A DNA stretch of 16,957 bases from Betaproteobacteria bacterium. GTDB taxonomy: Bacteria; Pseudomonadota; Gammaproteobacteria; Burkholderiales; Eutrophovitaceae. This document shows positions 7,432-15,956 of the stretch, in pieces. Each line of letters begins with the position of its first letter. Position 1 is the first letter of the stretch. The notes under the pieces are model-generated. The model was not told the origin of the DNA. It did not search any database and worked only from the letters and a program-made list of their open reading frames with translations. The DNA is taken from NCBI GenBank assembly GCA_009886305.1, contig QXZO01000030.1, positions 1 to 16,957 of the forward strand, written 5' to 3'. The position numbers and the translations under genes were made by a program.

Positions 7432-8679
7432 CTAATCATATTTTCGTCGATCATCAATAACCTTTCCGTCCCGTGCTAGTGAGTTGGCTGGCACATTAGT
7501 TACTGTTCCACGAAGTTTGGTCAGATCTCTAAGTGTGGAAACGATTGAGGCATTGAGTTCAGCAGTATCAACTGTACTTTCAAATTCTAGAGTCATAACG
7601 TCATTATCCTGAGCGTCATGATCTACATTGAGCCGTGCGTATTGAATCTCGGGGTGCCTTTTCACTACAGCATTGACTTGTTCGGGGTGAACAAACATAC
7701 CCTTCACTTTAGTCGTTTGATCGGCTCTACCCATCCATCCTTTGAGACGACGGTTTGTTCGTCCACATGCGCTCTCCCCAGGAATAAACATTGATAGGTC
7801 CCCTGTACCAAACCGAATTAATGGATAAATATCTGAGAAGACGGTGACTACCACTTCTCCCACTTCACCTTCATCTACAGCATCATTACTGCCAGGACGT
7901 ACAATTTCGACAAGGATGTCTTCGTCGATAATGAGTCCTTGATCTGGAAGCGTTTCGTAAGCAATAAGACCGACGTCTGCAGTAGCATAGGTTTGACAAA
8001 TCTCGATATGACTTTCTTTAAAGAATTTCCTGGCACTTGGAAGAAGTGCTTCGCCTCCAACAATACCTCGTTTAAGACTACTTAAGTCGAGTCCCATCTC
8101 GTTACCTTTTTCTAAAAGAATTTTTAGAAAAGAAGGTGTTCCGGTATAGACGTCAGGTCGGATTTCCGCAATCGTCTGTGCCTGTAATTCTGTTTGTCCG
8201 ATACCGGCGGGAAAAACAGCACAGCCAAGGGCACGAGCACCATAATCCATCATGAATCCTGCCGGCGTAAAATGGTATGAGAATGTGTTGTATACGAGAC
8301 TACCGCACCGCACTCCCACAGAATATAGAGCACGTTTGACGCGCCAAAAATCCTCATTAACGGCTTGGGGTTCATAGATTGGGCCCGGAGAGGAAAACAA
8401 ACGCGCGAGTCCGCTCACCGGCGAGGTTGTTAAACCTCCAAAAGGAGGGGCCTTAGCTTGAATAGCCTTGAGGTCCGTTTTACGGGTAACCGGAATTTGG
8501 CAAATCGTATCTCTGTCCACAATGGATTTAGAATCGATGTTTTTAAGGCGTTCTTTGAAATAATTCGATTTAGCTTGTGCGTGTTTGACTTGATCTTTAA
8601 AGCGCGTGATTAGATCCGCTTCACGTTCAACGCCAGAACGGGTTTCAGATGAATCTAAGAACGAGTTCGCGTCACTCAT
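7432..8679 (-). CDS. PaaK-like (phenylacetate-CoA ligase family) AMP-binding protein
   Basis: This 415-residue protein has the layout of PaaK-type ligases, which activate aryl or other carboxylic acids to acyl-AMP and then acyl-CoA. Visible parts are YTGTPSFLKILLEKG (178-192), GIVGGEALLP (205-214), the A5-like TYATADVGLIAYE (230-242), PLIRFGTGD (286-294), the hinge GRADQTTKVKG (317-327) and a C-terminal domain with GKVIDDRR (405-412). The Gly/Thr-rich P-loop expected near residue 96 (SSGTTGxP in PaaK) instead reads SSPGPIYEP (96-104), so ATP handling may differ or the enzyme may have another role. The ATG has AAGGAG upstream. It follows livF by 64 nt, so its substrate is probably what the transporter imports. 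I would not call it PaaK itself: no other paa genes are here. Confidence 0.85.
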   Translation of the reverse strand: MSDANSFLDSSETRSGVEREADLITRFKDQVKHAQAKSNYFKERLKNIDSKSIVDRDTICQIPVTRKTDLKAIQAKAPPFGGLTTSPVSGLARLFSSPGPIYEPQAVNEDFWRVKRALYSVGVRCGSLVYNTFSYHFTPAGFMMDYGARALGCAVFPAGIGQTELQAQTIAEIRPDVYTGTPSFLKILLEKGNEMGLDLSSLKRGIVGGEALLPSARKFFKESHIEICQTYATADVGLIAYETLPDQGLIIDEDILVEIVRPGSNDAVDEGEVGEVVVTVFSDIYPLIRFGTGDLSMFIPGESACGRTNRRLKGWMGRADQTTKVKGMFVHPEQVNAVVKRHPEIQYARLNVDHDAQDNDVMTLEFESTVDTAELNASIVSTLRDLTKLRGTVTNVPANSLARDGKVIDDRRKYD

Positions 8680-8743
8680 GAGTGCTCCTTAATATAATGG
8701 GTTCGCGCCACATCGAATTGAACGCGATTTAAAATCTATAACT

Positions 8744-9565
8744 TTAGGCAAGCCATCGTTTTCGACGTCGGTAATGCTTCGCATCTCGGAAGCTTTTGCG
8801 GCCAGCGCCTGATATGCCGAGATAAAATTCTTTAACGTCTTCATTATTTGCTAATTCGTTAGCTGGCCCATCCATAACGATTCGACCGTTCTCGAGAATA
8901 TATCCGTAGTTCGCGTGACGAAGTGCCACAGTCGTATTTTGTTCTGCGAGAAGAAAACTAACATTTTCCTTCTTATTAAGATCTTCAACAATCTCAAAAA
9001 TTTCCGATACAATTTGTGGCGCAAGACCCATCGAAGGCTCATCAAGCAGAATCATTTTAGGCTTCGCCATCAGTGCGCGTCCAACGGCTGTCATTTGTTG
9101 CTCTCCGCCTGACGTGAATCCCGCTAAACTCGATCGTCGCTGTTTAAGCCTAGGGAAATAGGTGTAAACCTTTTCTAGGCTATCAGCGATTTCTTTTCGG
9201 GAGACTGTGCGAGTAAATGCACCAGTGAGCAAGTTTTCTTCTATCGTTAGGTGAGCAAAGCAATGTCTTCCTTCCATTACTTGAACGATGCCTTTTTTAA
9301 CGACAGTAGAGGGGTTGAGTTGATCAATTCTTTCATCTTTAAAAATAATCGACCCTTTAGTAACGTCACCGCGTTCGGCTTGTAACAAATTAGAGATAGA
9401 TTTAAGCGTTGTTGATTTGCCCGCACCATTCCCTCCGAGAAGCGCGACAATTGACCCTTCAGGGACATCTAGAGAAACCCCCTTGAGAACCAGAATGACG
9501 TGATCGTAAATGACCTCGATATTTTTAATCGAAAGTAAATTTGCGTTCTGAGTACTTTCCGCCAT
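8744..9565 (-). CDS. livF: HAAT-family ABC importer ATPase, LivF type
   Basis: One of the two ATPases of a branched-chain-amino-acid-type importer. Walker A is GGNGAGKST (44-52), the signature is TSGGEQQ (151-157), and Walker B is MILLDEPSMGLAP (171-183). The switch region reads LAEQN (206-210), where most ABC proteins have a histidine; LivF proteins normally have EQN here. QVMEGRHCFAHLTIEENL (95-112) is also LivF-like. At 273 residues it is longer than E. coli LivF (about 237), mainly through a basic C-terminal tail (about 255-273, rich in Arg and Lys). The ATG is preceded by GGGG at 7 nt. It lies 30 nt after the binding-protein gene. Confidence 0.92.
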   Translation of the reverse strand: MAESTQNANLLSIKNIEVIYDHVILVLKGVSLDVPEGSIVALLGGNGAGKSTTLKSISNLLQAERGDVTKGSIIFKDERIDQLNPSTVVKKGIVQVMEGRHCFAHLTIEENLLTGAFTRTVSRKEIADSLEKVYTYFPRLKQRRSSLAGFTSGGEQQMTAVGRALMAKPKMILLDEPSMGLAPQIVSEIFEIVEDLNKKENVSFLLAEQNTTVALRHANYGYILENGRIVMDGPANELANNEDVKEFYLGISGAGRKSFRDAKHYRRRKRWLA

Positions 9566-9595
9566 CCCTAATCCCCGTTAAGTAGTGTTGTTGTC

Positions 9596-10990
9596 TTAGC
9601 TATCACATGCGGCCGTATCGAGCCCCGCCTCTTTGGCGTAGGTATCTGAAGCACTTTTCACCATTGGTTGAAGTACTGCGTCATCGGCACTTATCCAGTC
9701 TGTAGAATATTCCCACGATTCACCATTCCAACGATGGAGCCGTGCTGCTCGTTTTCCCTCGTGATCAGAGCAGCTTAAATTCACCGGATACATATATCCT
9801 GAGAGGCCAAGATCTTGAATATTCTGTTCCGAAATATTTAGGTTTTCTATTCCCCATCGCACTTGTTCGCCGGTAAGCGGTTTTTCACCGTACTTTGACT
9901 GGGCAGTTCGAATAGACTCCACGACTAGAGCGGCATTTAATAGTCCAACGTTGTATAAAACCTCGCCGACACCCTCTCTTTCTCCAGAGCCTAATCCTGC
10001 ATCGTATAAATAGCTGAGGATGTCTTTGTGAACTTGAGCTTGCCCAGATGAGATCATGGAAACCGCCTGGTAGCCTACAGCGTCAGCTGCCGCAGGCCTG
10101 ACGTCTGGTTCTGCGCCCGCCCACCAAACTCCGTAAATTTGATCTCGGGGATATCTTACCCCGGTGGCTTCTTTGATCGCCGTTGAGTTCATAACGCCCC
10201 AACCCCATAAAAGTACATAGTCAGGCTGTTCTTTTCTAATATTAATCCATGCTGATTTCTGCTCAACCCCTGGATGAGTCACCGGGAGCTTTAGGAGCTC
10301 GAACCCATGCATACTCGCGCGTTTCTCGAGCAAAGGAATTGGTTCTTTGCCGAATGGAGAGTCGTGATACACCAGAGCGATCTTTTTGTCCTTAAGGTTA
10401 TCTAAACCCCCATTTAAATCCCCAAGGTGAGTAACTAAGACATCTGCTGCGGTCCAGTAAGTGCCATAGATTGGAAAATTCCAAGGAAAAACGCCGCCGT
10501 TACGGGATTCTGATCGTCCGTAGCCCATAGTAATTAGGGGTATCTTGTCTACAGGTGCTTTTTCTGTAATGGCAAATGTTGCGCCAGTAGACATCGGGTT
10601 GAATACTGCTGCTCCAGTGGGACCTTTGCCTTTAAGTCGCTCATAACATTCAATACTTCTTGCGGTTGCATAACCTGTCTCACATTCTTCAAAGCTAATT
10701 TTGACTCCATTAATGCCGCCATCTCTAGCGTTGATTACTTTTAAATATTCGGTGAAACCGTTGGCGACCGGCATTCCATTCGGTGCATAAGGACCTGTTC
10801 GGTAGGAAAGTACCGGAATGAATTGCGCATTAGAATCAGATACATCGACAATTATGCCGTCTGTGTTTGATGAACTATCTGTAGTTTCAGTTGAATTGGT
10901 TGAGTTCGACCCCCCTTCGTCTTGCCCACATCCAATCATGACCAGTGGCACACTGAGTAGCAGCGCGCGCAATAAAAGATCGTATTTCAT
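9596..10990 (-). CDS. HAAT substrate-binding lipoprotein, LivK-like
   Basis: This is the periplasmic-facing receptor of the importer, 464 residues, with the type I Leu/Ile/Val-binding fold (Peripla_BP_6-like). After the leader come FIPVLSYRTGPYAPNGMPVANGF, then INARDGGINGVKISFEECETGY, both typical of the family's first lobe. The start at 10988-10990 has AAGGAG 7 nt upstream and is followed at once by a signal peptide: MKYDLLLRALLLSVPLVMIGC. The cysteine at residue 21 with Ile-Gly before it looks like a lipobox (Met at -3 is atypical), followed by a Ser/Thr/Asn-rich spacer. I infer a lipid-anchored receptor. A longer frame opens at a TTG at 11128 but overlaps livM and pushes the signal peptide inside. 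The ligand cannot be inferred; gene context suggests a carboxylic acid rather than an amino acid. Confidence 0.88.
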   Translation of the reverse strand: MKYDLLLRALLLSVPLVMIGCGQDEGGSNSTNSTETTDSSSNTDGIIVDVSDSNAQFIPVLSYRTGPYAPNGMPVANGFTEYLKVINARDGGINGVKISFEECETGYATARSIECYERLKGKGPTGAAVFNPMSTGATFAITEKAPVDKIPLITMGYGRSESRNGGVFPWNFPIYGTYWTAADVLVTHLGDLNGGLDNLKDKKIALVYHDSPFGKEPIPLLEKRASMHGFELLKLPVTHPGVEQKSAWINIRKEQPDYVLLWGWGVMNSTAIKEATGVRYPRDQIYGVWWAGAEPDVRPAAADAVGYQAVSMISSGQAQVHKDILSYLYDAGLGSGEREGVGEVLYNVGLLNAALVVESIRTAQSKYGEKPLTGEQVRWGIENLNISEQNIQDLGLSGYMYPVNLSCSDHEGKRAARLHRWNGESWEYSTDWISADDAVLQPMVKSASDTYAKEAGLDTAACDS

Positions 10991-10997
10991 AAGATTT

Positions 10998-11003
10998 CTC
11001 CTT
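10998..11003 (-). promoter_or_regulatory. Shine-Dalgarno fixing the livK-like start
   Basis: A perfect AAGGAG lies 7 nt before the ATG at 10988-10990, directly ahead of a signal peptide. This decides the start against the upstream TTG at 11126-11128. Confidence 0.8.
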
Positions 11004-11054
11004 AATAAAGGTGTTCTGTCTAGTTTATATTCAATAGTTTTTTCATTCGTGTTC

Positions 11055-12119
11055 TTAGTGCGGGAAAGGCCACAAACGCAGCTTTTCTTTGGTGATTTGC
11101 CAAATTCTAGCGAGGCCAAGTGGTTCAACTGCTAAAAAAAAGATGATTAGAGCCCCAAAGATCATATATTCCAAGTGGGAAACCATCGCGGTGGACATAT
11201 TGATTCCGAGCCAAATAGGCAGCTGGTTCAGAAACAGGGGTAATAATGTGATGAATGTTGCACCCAGCATGCCGCCGACTATCGAGCCTAATCCGCCAAT
11301 GATGACCATGAACAGGATGCTGAATGATAAGTTAATATCAAACGCAAGAGGTTCCCAGGAGCCTAAATGAACGAATGCCCAGAGCGCGCCTGCCACCCCA
11401 ATGAAAAATGAGCTTACTGCAAATGCAGATAATTTTGCATATATAGGTCTGATACCAATAATCTCCGCAGCCACATCCATATCCCGGGTCGCCATCCAGG
11501 CCCTCCCAATTCGACCTCGAACTAGGTTCTTAGCGATTATCGTAAAAATGACTAAAACGGTGAGACATAAAAAATATTTTCTGATGGGTGAGTCAAAAAT
11601 GAAACCCAAGACGGCTACGGGCTGCACTGCAATGGATCCAGACGGCGTATAGTTTGTGAACCAATCAATCCGACTAAAAGTCCAGTCTGTGAAAAATTGT
11701 AGAGCAAGCGTTGCCACCGCAAGATAGAAGCCCTTGATCCTGAGGCTGGGAATTCCGAAAATAACGCCAACCACTGTCGCAGATAGGCCACCGAGCAAAA
11801 AGCATATCAGGGGATTCAGTTCGGGAATCCGAATCATGAAGTTATAGGCGGCATAAGCGCCTACGGCCATGAATGCTCCTGAGCCCAGTGAGACTTGCCC
11901 ACAGTAGCCCACCAATAAGTTAAGGCCAATCGCTGCAAGGGCCATGATGATTACGGGAATAAATATCGCCCTAAATACATATTCGTTGGCCAGCATCGGT
12001 ACGACCACAAACCCGAGGAGCAACCAAATAGCAATAAAAACCCTATCCTGGAAAATAGGGAAAACGGCCTGATCAGCCTTATAACTTGTCTTGAACTGTC
12101 CTGCTTCTCTATAAAACAT
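11055..12119 (-). CDS. livM: HAAT ABC importer permease, LivM type
   Basis: This 354-residue inner-membrane permease pairs with the LivH-type subunit. It has many hydrophobic helices (for example about 28-45, 50-70, 103-123, 183-197, 231-250, 266-295, 316-331). The hallmark ALAAIGLNLLVGYCGQVSLGSGAF (60-83, two blocks) corresponds to the LivM LNLLVGYTGQVSLGHAAF segment. A cytoplasmic coupling loop GRIGRAWMATRDMDVAAEIIG (202-222) faces the ATPase. The ATG at 12117-12119 has only a weak AAAG upstream. It is 41 nt after livH, and 64 nt precede the binding-protein gene. Confidence 0.93.
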   Translation of the reverse strand: MFYREAGQFKTSYKADQAVFPIFQDRVFIAIWLLLGFVVVPMLANEYVFRAIFIPVIIMALAAIGLNLLVGYCGQVSLGSGAFMAVGAYAAYNFMIRIPELNPLICFLLGGLSATVVGVIFGIPSLRIKGFYLAVATLALQFFTDWTFSRIDWFTNYTPSGSIAVQPVAVLGFIFDSPIRKYFLCLTVLVIFTIIAKNLVRGRIGRAWMATRDMDVAAEIIGIRPIYAKLSAFAVSSFFIGVAGALWAFVHLGSWEPLAFDINLSFSILFMVIIGGLGSIVGGMLGATFITLLPLFLNQLPIWLGINMSTAMVSHLEYMIFGALIIFFLAVEPLGLARIWQITKEKLRLWPFPH

Positions 12120-12160
12120 CTTTAGACCATAATTTGATTAGATGAAGATTTAACAATGGG

Positions 12161-13072
12161 TCAAACGCGATCGATATGAACTTCACCAAAAAGACCCTGC
12201 GGCCTGAACATCAAAAACCCTAATGCAAGCATGTATGCGAACCAGTATTCGATACCACCACCGACATAAGGCCCAATATAAATTTCTGATAATTTTTCTC
12301 CAGCCCCAATGATGAGGCCACCAATAACTGCACCAAGAACAGATTCGAATCCACCGAGGATTAAAACTGGCAGCGCTTTTAGGGCTATAAGGGAGAGTGA
12401 AAATTGTACGCCTAGCTTAGAGCCCCAGATTACTCCAGCAACCAGTGCGACGAGTCCAGCAACTGTCCAAACAATCACCCAAATATAGTTAAGTGGTATC
12501 CCAATGGACTGTGCTGCTTGATGGTCGTCAGCTACGGCGCGAAGGGCTCTCCCAATACGAGTTTTTTGGAAAAATATGGCTAGTGTAACCACGAGCAAAC
12601 CTGCGATGACGGTTGCCACCAAATCTTCTTTAGCGACTAAAATCCCGCCATCAAAGACGGATTCCAATATAAACATTGATCCTTTGGGGATGCCGATGTC
12701 TAGCGTGTAAATATCGCTACCCCATAGTGTTTGTCCGAATCCATCTAGAAAATACGCAATACCAAGTGTTGCCATGAATAGTGAGATCCCTGGTTGGTTT
12801 ACCAAGGGACGAAGCACTAGACGCTCAATCGCTATCGCAAGCATGACCATCATGGCAATTGTTATGATGAGTGCGAGCGTGATCGGGGCGAAAGTATCTT
12901 TTAAGATGTCCAGAAGTCGAACAAATGTGAGCGCTGCGAACAAAACCATCGCTCCCTGCGCAAAATTAAAGACGCCTGAGGCCTTAAAAATAAGTACAAA
13001 TCCGAGTGCTACTAATGAGTAGAGCACTCCTGCCATTAAGCCACTGAGCAAAACTTCAACAAAAAACCCCAT
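12161..13072 (-). CDS. livH: HAAT ABC importer permease, LivH type
   Basis: This 303-residue permease is hydrophobic throughout. Family marks are GLMAGVLYSLVALGFVLIFKA (11-31, two blocks), GVFNFAQGAMVLFAA (33-47), the coupling loop TRIGRALRAVADDHQAAQSIG (171-191) and GGFESVLGAVIGGLIIGAGE (240-259). It ends with LMFRPQGLFGE, the usual C-terminus of LivH. Length is normal (E. coli LivH about 308). The ATG lacks a clear Shine-Dalgarno sequence. It lies 57 nt after livG in the same direction. Confidence 0.94.
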   Translation of the reverse strand: MGFFVEVLLSGLMAGVLYSLVALGFVLIFKASGVFNFAQGAMVLFAALTFVRLLDILKDTFAPITLALIITIAMMVMLAIAIERLVLRPLVNQPGISLFMATLGIAYFLDGFGQTLWGSDIYTLDIGIPKGSMFILESVFDGGILVAKEDLVATVIAGLLVVTLAIFFQKTRIGRALRAVADDHQAAQSIGIPLNYIWVIVWTVAGLVALVAGVIWGSKLGVQFSLSLIALKALPVLILGGFESVLGAVIGGLIIGAGEKLSEIYIGPYVGGGIEYWFAYMLALGFLMFRPQGLFGEVHIDRV

Positions 13073-13129
13073 ATTTATATATTCAATCGAACCAGATCTA
13101 CATACCTAGTTCAAATGCTCCTGTTTCAA

Positions 13130-13921
13130 TTAATCTGATACACCTAAATACGCGTCAATCACTTCTTTGTTGTCTCTAATTTCTGCGGGTGTTCCGTCTC
13201 CGATTTTCTTACCATAATCTAAAACTACGATTCGGTCGGATAAATCCATCACGACACCCATGTCGTGTTCGATTAGAACAATTGTTGTTCCAAATTCATC
13301 ATTCACATCAAGAATGAAGCGGCTCATATCCTCTTTTTCTTCGATATTCATTCCTGCCATAGGCTCATCTAGTAATAGCAATGTGGGCTCAGCGGCTAAA
13401 GCTCTTCCGAGCTCCACGCGTTTCTGCAGCCCATAAGGCAATCGGCCAACAGGAGTTTTTCTGATGGATTGAATTTGAAGAAAATCGATAATTTCTTCGA
13501 CTTTCTTTCTGTGTTCGATCTCTTCGTTACGCGCAGGTCCGAAATAGAGACACTGAGCGAGGAATCCAGCGTTCATTTTCAAGGTTCGCCCAGTCATGAT
13601 GTTATCTAAGACTGACATACCCTTGAATAACGCAATATTTTGAAACGTGCGTGCAATTCCCTGAGTAGCCGCTTCGTGTGGTTTCATTTGCTGACGCACA
13701 TTGCCTTTGTATGTGACTGAACCCGCATTCGGATGATATACGCCATTGATCACATTGAGCATGGAGCTTTTGCCTGCTCCATTGGGACCAATAATCGCCA
13801 GAATCTCATGCTCTTTCACTTCGAAACTGATGTCGGTAAGCGCTTTAACACCACCAAAAGCGAGTGAAATATTGTCGGCTTTTAGTAAGGTAGGCCCTAA
13901 TTTTCTGTCGATATCGTTCAT
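13130..13921 (-). CDS. livG: HAAT ABC importer ATPase, LivG type
   Basis: This is the second ATPase of the importer, 263 residues (E. coli LivG about 255). Walker A is GPNGAGKSS (45-53), the Q-loop is in ARTFQNIALF (90-99), the degenerate LivG signature is LPYGLQKRVELGRAL (161-175), Walker B is LLLLDEPMAGMN (181-192) and the switch histidine is H219 in LIEHDM. The final DAYLG segment is typical of LivG. The ATG has no strong Shine-Dalgarno sequence, and 17 nt separate it from the acyl-CoA synthetase stop, so translation may depend on ribosomes coming from that gene. Confidence 0.95.
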   Translation of the reverse strand: MNDIDRKLGPTLLKADNISLAFGGVKALTDISFEVKEHEILAIIGPNGAGKSSMLNVINGVYHPNAGSVTYKGNVRQQMKPHEAATQGIARTFQNIALFKGMSVLDNIMTGRTLKMNAGFLAQCLYFGPARNEEIEHRKKVEEIIDFLQIQSIRKTPVGRLPYGLQKRVELGRALAAEPTLLLLDEPMAGMNIEEKEDMSRFILDVNDEFGTTIVLIEHDMGVVMDLSDRIVVLDYGKKIGDGTPAEIRDNKEVIDAYLGVSD

Positions 13922-13938
13922 TGTCTGCTATTACTTAC

Positions 13939-15915
13939 TTATGCTGCTAAATTTTCGGTGGATTGGATCATTTTTGCATCACTGATAGCAAGATCTGCTG
14001 ATATTGTACCCGTGCGGCCATCCTCAAATTTAACCTGCGTTTCTATGAAGCAGGTCTTAGATCCGTCATATAATGCTTTTACTAGGACATCGTACTTTTC
14101 AGCAACGAAGTCACGTCGAACTTTTCTGGTTCTTGTGAGTTCGTCATCATCGGCATCAAGTTCTTTATGAAGGATAAGGAACCTTTTAATCTGCGAGCCT
14201 GATAGCGTGTCTTCGCTTGATAGGTCTTGGTTTACCTGCTCAATACATTCTTGTAGTAGTGCGTACACCTCTGGCTTCCCAGCCAAGTCGACGTAACCAG
14301 AGTAACCAAGGCCTTGTCTTTCAGCCCAATTTCCAACTGCATCCATCTCGATATTGATGAATGTGCACACGGCGTCGCGCCCATCCCCGAAACACACTGC
14401 TTCTTTAACAAACGGAAAAAATTTAAGTTTATTCTCTAGGAATTGAGGAGCGAACATCGTGCCATCATTGAGCACGCCTACGTCTTTCGCTCGATCAATA
14501 ATCTTTAAATGACCATCTTCATCAATAAAACCGGCATCACCCGTTCTGAAAAACCCTTCCGGAGTAATGGCTTCTTTAGTTGCTTCAGGATTTTTATAAT
14601 ATTCCTTTAATAAACCGGGACTTTTAACTAATATCTCACCTTTATCGCCCACTTTGATATCCACTCCGGGCATCGGTGTCCCCACTGAATCTATACGTGC
14701 ATCTCCATTTGGTTGTTTACAAACATAAGCAAGCGTTTCCGTCTGACCGTAAAGCTGCTTGAGATTTATGCCAATGGAGCGATAGAAGCTGTAAAGGTCG
14801 GGGCCGATGGCTGCGCCACCGGTATAGGCGACTTTAATGCGGCTCATACCAAGGTTATTTCTAAGGGGCCCATAAACAAACATGTTGCCAAGGCCGTAAA
14901 GAACCTTATTTTTAAGAGAGACTTTTTTCCCGTCCATGATGTCTAGCCCGGTATGGCGGGCAACACTCATAAACTTTTCAAATAGCCATTTTTTGATTTT
15001 ACTCGCGTCTTCCATCCGAATTGTGACTTGAGTTAGCAAGTTCTCGAATACACCCGGTGGTGCGAAGTAATACGTTGGCCCGATTTCTCTTAAATCAATC
15101 ATGACGGTTTCAGAGGACTCGGGGCAGTTAACCGTAAAGCCCGTGACAATAGATTGAGCATAAGAAAACAAATGGTCTCCGACCCAAGCCATCGGAAGGT
15201 AGGACAGAATTTCACCATCGTCGGTGTAGTTGTCGAACCCCATGTCGCCTTGAGCTACCTCAATACATGATTTATGCGTAAGACAGACCCCTTTAGGCTT
15301 ACTGGTAGTGCCGGAAGTGTAAAGAATGACAGACACGTCATCAGTATGGCATTTGCTGAGTTCGTCATCTATGAAGTTTGGTCGCTCATTTAGGAATTTG
15401 CCGCCTAGCTCTCGCACGTCCTCGTATGCCATGACGGCAGGGTGGGCATAATGCCGCATACCGCGCGGATCGTCGTAAATGATGCATCTTAGTTTATCGC
15501 ATCGAGGCATGATTTCGAGTAGCTTATCGACTTGCTCTTGGTCTTCGACTATCGCAAATTCTATTTCGGCATCATTGAAGACGTAAATCATCTCATCGGC
15601 GATCGCGTCTTGGTATAACGGCACGGGGACGCCACCTATTGATTGTGAGGCAGCAAATGACCAATAGAGCCGAGGGCGGTTATCACCAATTATGGCAAGG
15701 TTGTTTCCTCTAACATAACCCTTGGCCGCAAGCCCTCCGGCGAGCAATTTGATCTCTTCGGCAACCTCGGCCCAGCTCCAGCTTTGCCAGATGCCCAAGT
15801 CTTTTTCGCGAATTGCTGTTTTGGCCCCTCTGACCGCCGCATTTTTGAAAATTAACGACGATAGCGTATCCTCCCGAGGATTCGGGATGCTGCTGTCCAA
15901 CACTTTTCCTCCCAT
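13939..15915 (-). CDS. Long-chain-type acyl-CoA synthetase (AMP-forming)
   Basis: This enzyme of the ANL superfamily activates a carboxylic acid to acyl-AMP and then acyl-CoA. The 658 residues include the P-loop YTSGTTSKPKG (199-209), LSYLPMAWVGDHLF (238-251), AYTGGAAIGP (363-372), YGQTET (389-394), RTGD (457-460), the hinge DRAKD (474-478) and a likely catalytic lysine in TRTRKVRR (K598). After the hinge the sequence reads VGVLNDGTMFAP where many family members have a GGENI-type segment; about 60 residues follow the lysine. It heads the operon, 17 nt before livG, so it probably acts on the imported acid. The ATG lacks an upstream Shine-Dalgarno sequence, but codons 1-3 form GGGAGG (15908-15913), placed 4 nt before a GTG (codon 5) and 7 nt before a TTG (codon 6); the true start may be one of these. 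Confidence 0.9.
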   Translation of the reverse strand: MGGKVLDSSIPNPREDTLSSLIFKNAAVRGAKTAIREKDLGIWQSWSWAEVAEEIKLLAGGLAAKGYVRGNNLAIIGDNRPRLYWSFAASQSIGGVPVPLYQDAIADEMIYVFNDAEIEFAIVEDQEQVDKLLEIMPRCDKLRCIIYDDPRGMRHYAHPAVMAYEDVRELGGKFLNERPNFIDDELSKCHTDDVSVILYTSGTTSKPKGVCLTHKSCIEVAQGDMGFDNYTDDGEILSYLPMAWVGDHLFSYAQSIVTGFTVNCPESSETVMIDLREIGPTYYFAPPGVFENLLTQVTIRMEDASKIKKWLFEKFMSVARHTGLDIMDGKKVSLKNKVLYGLGNMFVYGPLRNNLGMSRIKVAYTGGAAIGPDLYSFYRSIGINLKQLYGQTETLAYVCKQPNGDARIDSVGTPMPGVDIKVGDKGEILVKSPGLLKEYYKNPEATKEAITPEGFFRTGDAGFIDEDGHLKIIDRAKDVGVLNDGTMFAPQFLENKLKFFPFVKEAVCFGDGRDAVCTFINIEMDAVGNWAERQGLGYSGYVDLAGKPEVYALLQECIEQVNQDLSSEDTLSGSQIKRFLILHKELDADDDELTRTRKVRRDFVAEKYDVLVKALYDGSKTCFIETQVKFEDGRTGTISADLAISDAKMIQSTENLAA

Positions 15916-15938
15916 GAGCTGCTTATGCGCCCTATTTA

Positions 15939-15944
15939 CTTATA
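15939..15944 (-). promoter_or_regulatory. Possible -10 box of the acyl-CoA synthetase/liv operon
   Basis: TATAAG on the minus strand lies 23 nt upstream of the ATG at 15915, in the only sizeable gap before the operon. No convincing -35 is seen at 16-18 nt. It overlaps the left arm of the inverted repeat at 15942-15956, which would fit repression. Confidence 0.3.
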
Positions 15945-15956
15945 CACTGACTGTAT
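15942..15956. promoter_or_regulatory. Inverted repeat, possible operator
   Basis: ATACA and TGTAT form exact 5-bp arms around a 5-nt centre (ctgac). Symmetry continues imperfectly outward to about 15934-15964 with further matching positions. Size and position, across a candidate -10 in a divergent intergenic region, fit a dimeric repressor such as a TetR- or GntR-type protein. No regulator gene is in the window, so the partner is unknown. Confidence 0.35.

Noticed and set aside
9596..11128. Longer form of the binding protein starting at TTG 11126-11128
   Set aside because: It overlaps livM by more than 70 nt and buries a clear signal peptide at residue 47; the ATG at 10988-10990 has a perfect Shine-Dalgarno sequence.
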